Assembly (NCBI GenBank): GCA_036939975.1
Contig: JALLPB010001141.1
Coordinates: forward strand, 1-26,942
Reading direction: 5' to 3'
From: Cyclostephanos tholiformis
Taxonomy: Eukaryota > Bacillariophyta > Thalassiosirophyceae > Thalassiosirales > Thalassiosiraceae
Length of the DNA: 26,942 bases
A model generated the notes under the pieces. It worked only from the letters and a program-made list of their open reading frames with translations, ran no database searches and had not been told where the DNA came from. Positions 17,485-25,988 of the stretch are shown piece after piece. Position numbers and translations under genes: made by a program. How positions within the stretch are numbered: the first letter of the stretch is position 1; every line of letters starts with the position of its first letter.

Positions 17485-18211
17485 TTAGACAATTGTGTTG
17501 TCGTTCTCGTTCCATTGTGGGGTGTTGCCTAAGTGGTGATCGTCTGAGTGGCGGTTGTGCTCTTTCATGCCTGGGTGGCGAAAGCTTTTGGTTCTGTCGA
17601 TATTTTTGAGGAAATCATGGGTTTCCATCGGTGCTACTACAGGTATGTCCGTTAGTTTTTGTTTGCAAGGGTTTGCTTGTTGTTGATCTTCTGCCCTCGT
17701 CCCGGGTTCCAAAGGATCGTTTACATTCAAAGGCATATACTTACCTAAAATTGCCGTCGGTCCGAATATCATTGTGGGTCCAAATTTTACCCTTCGTGTG
17801 CAAGGAGGCAAGACTGGGGTGTCTGTTTTGACGCAGCATGGTGTACCCGAAGGTACTGAAAAGAGTGGGATGTGTTGACGGTGGGTCAAGGAGGGTACTG
17901 ATTTTATAGGTTTTGGCTGGGGGGTTCCAAAATCGGGAGGTTTTGGTGGGGGTCGGACGCCTCTAGGCCCCAACCCAACTAGTCAGTTTCCAGACCGACA
18001 TAGTTTCATCCATGCTTTCATGTTGGCTAGGTTTTCTGCTGAGACTTTGTTTGCCTTGACGTGACTTTCTTTGTTTTTGCAGTCCAAGAAACAGTATTTT
18101 TGGAGGAACCAGCGGCAGCAGCAACGGCAGGTTTGTTCCATTTTGGGCGTTTGCTGGCAAAGTTTATTGCCCACGTCTCGTTTGTATGCAGCAGATCTTG
18201 GGGTCTGGGGA
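17485..18211 (-). pseudogene. Cys-rich then Pro-rich frame between gag and RT, split by one TGA
   Basis: After the gag stop (18234) a minus-strand frame opens near 18211. It gives KMEQTCRCCCRWFLQKYCF and LDCKNKESHVKANKVSAENL, with six cysteines in about 25 residues, a possible metal-binding nucleic-acid-binding module. A single TGA at about 17983-17985 is followed in the same frame by GPRGVRPPPKPPDFGTPQPK and a polar tail ending DNTIV at 17485. The frame then stops 34 bases before the RT ATG. Read through, it would be about 240 residues. I do not recognise the family. It may be a second Gag component or a broken Gag C-terminus. Confidence 0.5.
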
Positions 18212-18233
18212 ATCGTTTTTTATGAAGGATCTG

Positions 18234-19969
18234 TCATCTGACCCTCTTTTTCTTGTTGTTTTGTCCTTCGTCGTTTCTGGTGGTGCGGCTGTTGTCTTTC
18301 TTGCCTGTTGCTGAGGCTGTGGCTGTTGCATTGTCTGCCGCTGGGTCTTTTATTTTGAAAGTCGGTGGGAGATTGATGTGGAAACTTCCGAATAAGACTT
18401 CTGAGATGAGGGGGTAGAAGTTGATGATGTTGTCGTCAACTTCGTGGCATACTGCTGTGGTTTTGCATTGTTTCAGCCAGGTTTGCATGAGTAAGTCGAT
18501 TGCATAGAGAAATTTGGAGTTGAATTCTTCATCAAGTCGCTCTCGCGCTTTAAAGGTTGATCTGTTGATTTTGACTAACATTTGAAGTGAGCGTAATGCA
18601 CAGGATCCAACGTTGAGGGGGCCAAAGAAGATGTTGTTGGCAACCGAGAACATTCGGAGTTGTTCTTTCATGTCGTTGAAATTTGAAGGTGCATTGACTT
18701 CTTTTTGATGCTTTTACTTTGTTGACTGTCATCCCTCTGCTTCGTGTCAGGATCAACTGAAGCGTGAGGTGGCGGGTCTTCTGCTCTTCCATCCGAAGTG
18801 GTTCTGCTTTGTTGAAAGAGAAAGGGCTGTGGTTGCTTGGTGTGTTGTGGCTCGACCAAAAAAGTGTTCCGTTGTACATGCTTGTGGAGTATCCTGGTGG
18901 GAAGCTGACATCGTTCATTCCGGCTGCTTCGAATTGGATGTTTATTTCTTGTTCGGCGAGAGCAACGGTTTTGCTGTTGATGATCCAATTGCATGTGTCG
19001 CATAATTCCGTCGGGACTGTTTCATTGTCCATTGCCAATGCGAAGAGTAGCATTTTTATGATGCTGTTGTGTAAGTTTTTTACTCTGTTCTTTGCATCTG
19101 CACTTTTTTCGGCCAGATTTTCGATGTGTGTTGAAAGGATGTTGTTTTGGACTTCCTGGGCATCGACTTGGCGTGTGACTGTTGCGAGGAGGGGGGCAAA
19201 GAAGCCATTTGCGTCTGCTCCTGGTGGGGGAGGTGGGAGGCCCCCTGGGACATTGGTCCATGGCATTTGGGTGATGCATGAGTGGTGTCGTTCGAGGCAG
19301 AAACGTTCTAAGTCCAGGCCGTGTGGGTCTATCATGAGCTTGGCGGATGTGACTTTGTTCTCTTTGATCCCCCATGCCCAGAGAATGAAATCGTTGGCTT
19401 GGTTTGCTGCTTTGGTGGTGTATGCTTCATCATTGTCGTGTGTGGCGTCAAATTTGATGGCTGCTTTGTTTACTGCCGGGATTAGCTTTGCTGGGTTGCT
19501 CGTTCCAACATTCATGATGACGTCGACTAGCCATGGGGCGGCTAGGAAAGAGGAAGAGCCAGGGTAGGTAACTTCCCTTGTTGTTGGTGTTGCTACTGCG
19601 TTCACGTCGTTTTTGTCAAAGCATTTGGATAGTTCGTTATTGGTGTGATGAGGTTGTTTCTAGTTAGTAGGCTTTGTTTGTCGACTAGCAGTGCAGTGGC
19701 ATTGGTTCCTGTTCTCAGGAGGCACATCAGTTTGGTGGAGTTTGGGCAGAGAACGGATCCTCCGACTACTTTGAAGCTGTGGAGTGCATGATTTTGTTGT
19801 CATTGTTTGTTGCAAGGAAGACGTTGTCTGGGTCGGCAGTGAGAGTTTGAAATCTCTTGCTGTCATTCGTGTCTGGCGACCAAGCTTCGGTGTAGACTGA
19901 GGTGTTCTTGTTTCCTTGTTTGTTGTCGGCCCGCATGGTGAAAAAAGTCTTCCAAGCTAGATGAAGCAT
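18234..19969 (-). pseudogene. gag-like region of the DIRS-type element with several frameshifts
   Basis: Coherent protein sense moves between frames on the minus strand: MLHLAWKTFFTMRADNK from 19969, then VVGGSVLCPNSTKLMCLLRT near 19769-19710, then the long frame 19605-about 18700 (GSSSFLAAPWLVDVIMNV, PGGLPPPPPGADANGFF, a helical stretch and NWIINSKTVALAEQEI), then MKEQLRMFSVANNIFFGP from 18671 to the stop at 18234 (basic tail NNKKKRVR). The last switch falls at an A-rich spot near 18698-18706. At least three frame changes are needed. It sits where DIRS elements place gag. Broken copy or sequence errors cannot be told apart here, and no splice pair explains the 18700 switch. Confidence 0.62.
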
Positions 19970-20700
19970 TGTTCGTGCAATGCAGTGTGATCTAGTTTAT
20001 TCTACTTTGTCTAGGCGATGGGCGGCGGGTGCTTTTGAATCGGTCGGTTCGAAAATAATGACCTCTTCTCAGCTCAGCTTGCGGTAAAATAAATGACGAT
20101 GAATTTTAAAACTCTGCTTAGACTCCAAAAAAAGCTATAGTGGGTTTACTGTTCATGAATCAGTCAGCATTTTATTCACATTTGTTTATTGGCAAAGGCT
20201 TATCTCAATTATGGGGTCATACATGGGGATGACATCTCTTCTCAACAAAAACTAAAACCTTTCCAAATCAACATTTATCCATCGGGAAGGATGAACTACT
20301 TTTTTCTTTTGATACAGAGAGTTTAACCGTATTTCGGACCACTTTTTTGGTCGATTTACACACAACTCCCCTTTCTAGGAGTGCTTTAAGATACTAGTTA
20401 ATGGCCAAATTTCAAAAATCCAAACATACTGTGTTAAAGTACAGGCTTCGAACTACCTAAGGCTTGTTTATCTCATTCCAAGAGCATTCCCATAGCCTTT
20501 GTTGAAGGGTCGCAATCAGGGTCATTGAAACAATTTTGTTAAAAAAATCGTTGGCTGCTTTTTGGTCTTTGCCTAACAAAAGGCTAGAAAAATCTCTGGG
20601 CGATTCTTTTATTCCAGGGTGGCAGAAGAATTGACGTGCAGCAATGCGTCACAAGCATCATTATATTATTTTCCCTCAACAAGCAGACAGATGGATACTA
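19970..20700. other. 5' flank of the DIRS-type element and unassigned AT-rich sequence
   Basis: No frame of interest and no tRNA-like cloverleaf seen. The 5' terminal repeat of the retroelement should start somewhere in 19970-20110 (the sequence becomes more AT-rich after about 20090). Confidence 0.4.
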
Positions 20701-21160
20701 CACAAATGGGCACGTTATTCATGTCTGACCACGGGTGGCAGCCTCCGCCCCCGCCCCTCCTCGCGCGGTGGTTGGGGCACAACACGCGACAGGGTCGTGC
20801 GATGACAATGACCCTCCTCCTGCTCCCGTCGTGAGAAAAAAATGCAAAGGAAGGGGGAGAGGGCAATGGAGGGGTACGAAGACGATGAGGGCGGTCATTG
20901 TCAGGGGGGGGAGAGGGAGGGGGCAGGGCGAGCGGCAGGGCGGCAGGGCCACGACGGTGGCGGCTGCTCCCATTGCGAACGAACGATGACAACAACGACA
21001 GGCCAGGAGGGGGGGAGGACGACCGACGACCGACGCGGACGTTCTTTCGTGCGACGAAAAATGACAATGGCAGCAAGGGGGAGAGGGAGGGGACCATGAC
21101 GTCGACGTCGACGGTGGAAGGGAAAACGGGCAACACAGTAGTCCCCGGGGGGCGAATGTT
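20700..21160. other. G-rich low-complexity region
   Basis: Long purine-rich, G-run sequence on the plus strand. Frames are open on both strands, but their products are dominated by Gly/Arg or Pro/Ser/Cys runs, so they look compositional. Confidence 0.5.
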
Positions 21161-21529
21161 GTGGGGGGGGGGCGACAGCGGAGATCGTGGTGCAAAGACA
21201 ATGACGAATACGACGAGGACGACGAGGATGATAAAGTCGGAGGACCTCCTCGGGCCTTGGCCATGTGCGAGCTTGCGGCGAGGCTGCATTTCGCTGGCAT
21301 CCCATATGCATTGGAGGCATCCCCCTTGTCCGATGAGGACAACGTGGAGGATGGTGACGGTACCGACTTTGCCCTGTCACTTTGCGTGATGACGACAACA
21401 ATGAAGAAGACTACTACTACTACTACTACTACGGTGGAGGGGATAATGAGATCTCTCACTCGTGCTGAGGGGAATATGCTCTCACAGACGCTTTTGTCGC
21501 TGTTGGAGCTTGCTTTGTCGAACTTTTGA
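21161..21529 (+). CDS. Uncertain hypothetical exon, acidic
   Basis: In this plus-strand frame an acidic run (DEYDEDDEDD) is followed by ALAMCELAARLHFAGIPYAL and an acidic linker, then Thr repeats from a CTA microsatellite and a helical end (LSQTLLSLLELALSNF). The helix plus acidic-linker style resembles the host SET gene. The opposite strand also has an open frame (21591-20719) starting MHSSGANSRKRKDD with a poly-Val run from the same microsatellite. One or neither may be real. I recognise no family and no start is reliable. Confidence 0.22.
   Translation: MGGGRQRRSWCKDNDEYDEDDEDDKVGGPPRALAMCELAARLHFAGIPYALEASPLSDEDNVEDGDGTDFALSLCVMTTTMKKTTTTTTTTVEGIMRSLTRAEGNMLSQTLLSLLELALSNF
21411..21432 (+). 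repeat. CTA microsatellite
   Basis: Seven perfect CTA units and a partial one, 22 bases. Confidence 0.9.
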
Positions 21530-21649
21530 TACTCTCCTTTCTTGGCAGAGTCATCCTTCCGCTTGCGGCTATTCGCTCCAGATGAATGCATGGTGACAGG
21601 GCTCCTTTAGATCGCTCTGCAAAAGAAACGAGGCGATGGAAATGCGGCA

Positions 21650-22225
21650 AGGTGCTGGGGGTGCGCGAATAGCTAGTGATTCAATAAAAATCTAGTTTAA
21701 AATTTTTAATCTTGTGTAAATCTTTAGTGTAAAAATTTCGATGCCACTTTTTGGGTCTCGACGAAAGGGCATCCCGATGCCATGGAAAGAGTTGCCCAAA
21801 CACCAAACAAAGTACATCCACCAACTCTCAACACCATACTCCATCTGGCGTACATTTCTCGGCTTTGAAAATGGATGGTGGGAGCTGAAATTAAGCCACA
21901 AAGTCAAAGGTCCCAAAAGAGGGCCGAAGCCCCAGAAGCGGTTTCCCACTTGTACGCAGTTTAAGAAAAATCAAAAACGACAGAACGTCTCGCAAATGGG
22001 AAGCTAAAGGTGCTAAATAGACAAAATAGTTTTTTGTATAGTTCCTACTTACACCATTTTTTTCTTTTTTATGGTGCAGCACTGTTTTGATGCCTTTTTC
22101 TGTATTAGGCCTTATATGAAAAAGCTACACCTATGGACACGCCCAACACAACCCAACACAACTCAATTTCTGCTCCTTCTTCATCACTTTTATTGGACCT
22201 CTTCCAATCCCCCCTACAGCACCCA
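21650..22225. other. Unassigned flank of the first pogo-like relic
   Basis: AT-rich to 21740, then a stretch open on both strands (minus 21949-21692, plus 21741-22007) with no recognised product, then T-rich sequence. It may be the 5' untranslated part of the transposon that follows, but no terminal inverted repeat could be paired. Confidence 0.35.
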
Positions 22226-22637
22226 TGAAGATCTACAACCCAAGAGGATTCAACTCCAGAGGTATGAGTCTGGGGTCGTGGGAACTCGGACTAGGTACTC
22301 TACTGCAGAGAAAATGAACATCCTTTCTGTTGTTGAGAAGTTTCAGTCTGAGCAGCATCTCAATCTATCCCAAGTCGCTGCCTGCGTTCAAATGAATCCT
22401 TTGAATATTTACAAGTGATTGAAGAACTTTAAGAAATTCCAACGTGATCCTAATTCCAAGATGTCACCTCACCCGGGCCCTGCAAGTCTTGTGGATAATA
22501 TTGAGGAGGGCCTACCCACTTTCATTGAGGAGTGGAGGCAGAAGGGTTTTGAAGTGAATTGCTTCACCCTTCCAAGGAAGTTGAGGGAGTTGAACCCTGA
22601 TGATCTTCACCTTTCTGAAGGGGCCATGAAAATTTGT

Positions 22638-22721
22638 CTGTCGCGCTTTGTTGCAAGGAACAATCTGACATGCGATCCTCTGTCACGCTTTGTTGCAAGG
22701 AACAATCTGACGTGCGATCCT
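22638..22721 (+). repeat. 42-bp in-frame tandem duplication
   Basis: Units 22638-22679 and 22680-22721 differ at only two positions. Each encodes LSRFVARNNLTCDP, so the DNA-binding segment occurs twice. Confidence 0.93.
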
Positions 22722-22940
22722 CATGAGGTGGAAGCAGAAGCATTCATTTTCCTCAAGTACATCCGCCCCCACCTCTGAGGTGCCCATCTTTGATGTTAGG
22801 TGGGACTATGATTGATCAGGTCGGTGCCTGCACTGTCAACATGCATGCACCGACTGGATCAGCTGATAGCAAGTGTGTCACTGTCACAGCACGCATTACA
22901 GCATCTGGGCAAATGGTGCAGTTGATGGTGGTGTTTAAAG

Positions 22941-23019
22941 GTGAGTGGTAAATTTTGGTTCTAAACTTCACTAGGTAATCATACTAATTATTTTATATTA
23001 CTATTCTCATCAAACACAG
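22941..23019 (+). other. Intron inside the first transposase relic
   Basis: GTGAGTGG at the 5' end and AACACAG at the 3' end, 79 bp, AT-rich. Splicing joins VVFKG to K-stop-NGTIARHEF, consistent with the usual continuity of these transposases. Confidence 0.7.
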
Positions 23020-23525
23020 GCAAGTAGAATGGGACAATTGCAAGGCATGAGTTTCCAACGCTGCCTGTCTAACTTTGCTACCGCTGCCAGGAAAAGGCCT
23101 GGATTGATGAGGAGGTGATGTTGGAATAGGTAGAGTTGTGCCCTGAGCCATACGTTGCCAATGCTCCTCGTGGGATTGTGCCGCTTCTCCTTTTGGACCA
23201 TTTTAAGGTCTACAAAATGGGAGTGGTTGTTCAGGCCATCCAGGCCCTCGGCATGGAGGTCAATTTCATACCTCCTGGATGCACTGGAATGGTGCAGCCG
23301 GTCAATGTTGGGTGCAACAAGCCACTAAAAGCTAAGGTACATGATCAGTATCAAGAGTGGATGTTTTTGCAAGATCCGGCCATGCCGATCCCTTGCCCCA
23401 CTCATCATCATGTCTCCAAATGGATTATTGCAACCAAGCACACGATTGAGGACAGGATGGTCCACAACACATGGAGGAAGACCGGATTTTCATTCTTCCC
23501 CAATGAAGCGAGGGTCTGGGTCTAA

Positions 23526-24140
23526 GGAATTTGTTGTTGAGGGAATTAATTTATAGGTAGTGATCATTTATTTTAGTAATCAATTCAAATTTAATTATTC
23601 TACGTGAAGGGGAGATTTGTGGTTATTTGCAACCTTAATAGATTAATAGTTAGTTATTAAAACTCCAAACATTTATGATTCCCAAGGATCTTACCCACGC
23701 AGCAACCCTCATTCCGATGCATTTTGTTGCATTTTATGATGCTAGTGCATCGATCAGTGTAGACCTCGATGATATGCAAAATAATTCCATCGTAATTGTC
23801 CGCCCTCATTGTTGCCAGATGCTGTCCAAGAAATCCGACCTTACATCCCACCACCCCATCACTTATCAAATAAACAGCCAACACATCATCTTCCTCGCCC
23901 CCCCTATATTTCATCCTTTCCTTCAACACCTCAACCTTCATTCTATGCTCAACTTGGTTGCCGCAACAATCGTGTCAGGGGCAAGACCCCCCCCTATTTT
24001 TGGCACGGATCCCGACAACATCCACCAACATTCCAACCAATGATGCTAAGACATCAGCTCATAGCTGTGCTTCGGAAATGGGAGCGCGAGCAAAGGTGGC
24101 AGTGGAGAGTGCAGATTGGTGTGGTCAGGTTCACTTGGGA
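23526..24140. other. Unassigned sequence between two transposase relics
   Basis: AT-rich to about 23690, then open in more than one plus-strand frame (23675-24043 and 23809-24213). No product is recognised. The downstream part may be the eroded 5' end of the second relic. Confidence 0.35.
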
Positions 24141-25140
24141 GCTGATTGTGGAAGGGGCTGGATCTCTGTCCGGACTCCTCCAAGAGGATGGGTTCAAGGG
24201 AACCGCATCCTGAGCACGGTCCTGGCTCTGTACCCCATTTGTATGATCACAGTTGCTCATATGACAGTTGTCAAGAAGGCCACTCAACTGAAGCCTGCCT
24301 TTGGAGAAAAACACTCGAAGCTTGTTTTATGTGTATCTCCCACTTCTTACAGCAGAATGGCATGGTGCATTGTTTGGCAACACACACTGCACAGTGCCCT
24401 CCTGATGCTGTTTATGCCGAAGCCAAGTCTTACATGAACTTGGTTGTCCCCATGTGTGTTGGTCATACTCATGACCCTACGTTCACTATGAATATGGACC
24501 AAACAAATGTCTACTACAGGCAGACAATGAAGACAACAATCAATCGTTGTGGTCAGAATACAGTCAACATGCGTGCAGGCGCAAATGACAGTAAACGCTG
24601 CACTGTTGCATTTACTGTGACTGGATCAGGAAATTTCCTCCGCCCATTTGTTGTCTACAAAAGTGTAAGGGGGGGGACTATTCACCAGACCAAGCTACCC
24701 CAACATTTTCAAGGAAGCATCTACACTGTGTAGAGGAAGGCATGGTTTGACAAGACGATGATGCTTGAGTGGGTCGAGCATGTGCTCAAGCCCTATGCAG
24801 TGATGGCTCCCATTGGGATCGTCCCAATTTTGATTCATTTTCCATTCATCTCCTTGGTTCTTTTTCTGATGCCATCCAGAAGCTTGGAGTTGAGATCTAG
24901 TTCATTCCTGGTGGCTGCACGGGTCTCCTCCAGCCGGTGATGGGGCATTAATAAGCTCTTTAAGTCTAACATGAAGAAGTTCTATACAGACTTAATGATG
25001 GCTCAAAATCTTGACACGCCCCTCCGCGGTGCCACCCGCTTTGACATGTCGGGTTGGATTCTTGAGGCAGAGGTGGGGATCTTGGCAGAGATGGTGCATG
25101 CAGAATGTGTGGCAAAAATCAGGGTACTCTTATTTGGCTG
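24141..25140 (+). pseudogene. Second, different pogo/Tigger-like DDE transposase relic
   Basis: From 24341 the frame gives FLQQNGMVHCLATHTAQ and AEAKSYMNLVVPMC, matching the Tc5/CENP-B-type DNA-binding end, then FTMNMDQTNVYYRQTM with the first catalytic Asp, CTVAFTVTGSGNFLRPF, TAG at 24731, and WFDKTMMLEWVEHVLKPYA. After PIGIVPILI a frameshift near 24840 removes the second Asp region; the other frame resumes LLGSFSDAIQKLGVEI, TAG near 24898 and FIPGGCTGLLQPV. About two bases are missing at 24941, at the third Asp; INKLFKSNMKKFYTDLMMAQ then follows. It ends in an acidic tail. The N-terminal helix-turn-helix is not recognisable. It is not a copy of the first relic: alignable positions differ widely. 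Confidence 0.75.
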
Positions 25141-25707
25141 ATGGGGATTGCAATGTCGACGGTCAAGCATGAGGGCGAGGATGTTGGTGATGATGATGAT
25201 GGCAATGGCAATGATTGGGCTTCATTTTTATGTTTGTTTTATCATATAATAATATTAATGGCTGGTCAATGTACCTGTCTGCATTTTAATATTATGAAAA
25301 TTATCATTAAGAACTTTCTTAAATATAAATCTCAACAAGAATTTAATTCATTATTAAATTTGTCATTAACATTAAATAAAAATCTCAACAATTTAATTCA
25401 CCGCTCACCGCAAACATATCCTTTATCCCAACAATTTCCACAATGCCAGCACCCAATGTTGCAGTGAAACTTCTGTCATTTTGCAATGCAGTTGCAGTGA
25501 GCTAAATCGTTAGAAAATGTCTCGGTGATATATATTATTATTGTCCCATTTGGTACCCTGTACCCTAATGTACCCTAGTAATAAATCTGTTCCAAGAAAG
25601 GTTTCTCTCTTCAAGAAAGCATTGTTGAACTGAAAAAATGACCAAACGCCAACAGCATTTAATTGAACACAACCTCACTCTCACAAAAAAACCAAAGCAA
25701 CAGCAAA
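25141..25707. other. AT-rich intergenic sequence with GTACCCT repeats
   Basis: No gene. At 25552-25579 the motif TACCCT appears three times in a row with short spacers. This could be a subterminal transposon repeat, but no partner was found upstream. Confidence 0.45.
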
Positions 25708-25979
25708 GTAGCCCTTTATCTTGACTATCTGATGCGCGTTTCAATTTTAACCTGGGGACCAAAACTAATGGTGGTATTGCCATTCTCCCAAACCCTATTG
25801 CATCATCGAAAAATTGGGCCAAAAAACTAGCCTCCCACCTCGTCGATCATTACTTTGTGACCATTTGATTTGAACGAGAAAGTCAAACCGTAGGTGCGTA
25901 GCCCTTAATCTTGCCTATCCGATGCATGTATCATTTATTATCTGGGGACAAAAACTAATCGTGTTACTGCCATCCTCCC
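25708..25979 (+). repeat. 82-bp diverged direct repeat pair upstream of the FLYWCH-type gene
   Basis: 25708-25789 and 25898-25979 align without gaps overall. Shared blocks are GTAGCCCTT, CTATC, GATGC, CTGGGGAC, AAAACTAAT and CTCCC. They are separated by 108 bases and the second copy ends ten bases before the ATG at 25989. The pair could be subterminal repeats of a transposon or duplicated promoter sequence. Confidence 0.75.
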
Positions 25980-25988
25980 GCAGATTCA

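Larger units (their letters stand above)
14246..19969 (-). mobile_element. DIRS-type tyrosine-recombinase retrotransposon, coding part
   Basis: Minus-strand order gag, Cys/Pro-rich frame, RT-RNase H, tyrosine recombinase. RT plus a tyrosine recombinase in place of a DDE integrase defines the DIRS order. I see no methyltransferase domain. Terminal repeats (inverted or split direct) were not found, so the stated limits are only those of the coding frames. Which DIRS subgroup (DIRS1, PAT or Ngaro) cannot be decided without the termini. Confidence 0.82.
22226..23525 (+). pseudogene. First pogo/Tigger-like DDE transposase relic
   Basis: Starts MKIYNPRGFNSRG, changes frame near 22270-22290, then continues YSTAEKMNILSVVEKFQSEQ and LSQVAACVQMNP, a psq-type helix-turn-helix. 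TGA at 22416 replaces an expected Trp (TGG). The second DNA-binding part (CLSRFVARNNLTCDP) is duplicated in frame (22638-22721), then EVEAEAFIFLKYIRPH. The segment that should carry the first catalytic Asp is missing near 22775-22805; the frame resumes at MIDQVGACTVNM and runs to an intron at 22941-23019. After it: TAG 23025, TAA 23070, TAG 23127, then IVPLLLLDHFKVYKMG (second Asp) and PPGCTGMVQPVNVGCNKPLK, where the third Asp is Asn. The C-terminus ends at TAA 23523. Such proteins cut and paste DNA at TA. This copy is dead. Confidence 0.82.

Noticed and set aside
18680..18720. Intron explaining the gag frame switch near 18700
   Set aside because: The only GT...AG pair there spans about 20 bases, too short to splice.
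18764..19567. 267-codon plus-strand frame opposite DIRS gag
   Set aside because: Antisense to the long gag frame, rich in Ser/Phe/Leu as expected of a shadow; no domain seen.
20666..21591. 207- and 290-codon minus-strand frames rich in Pro/Ser/Cys
   Set aside because: Dominated by low complexity from G-rich DNA. Only the first 40 residues of the longer one look protein-like, too little to call a gene.
24141..25140. Second pogo relic as the 3' half of the first
   Set aside because: Both contain their own equivalents of the same DDE segments, and the sequences differ throughout.
25552..25579. TACCCT repeats as telomeric sequence
   Set aside because: Only three irregular copies, internal, with differing spacers.
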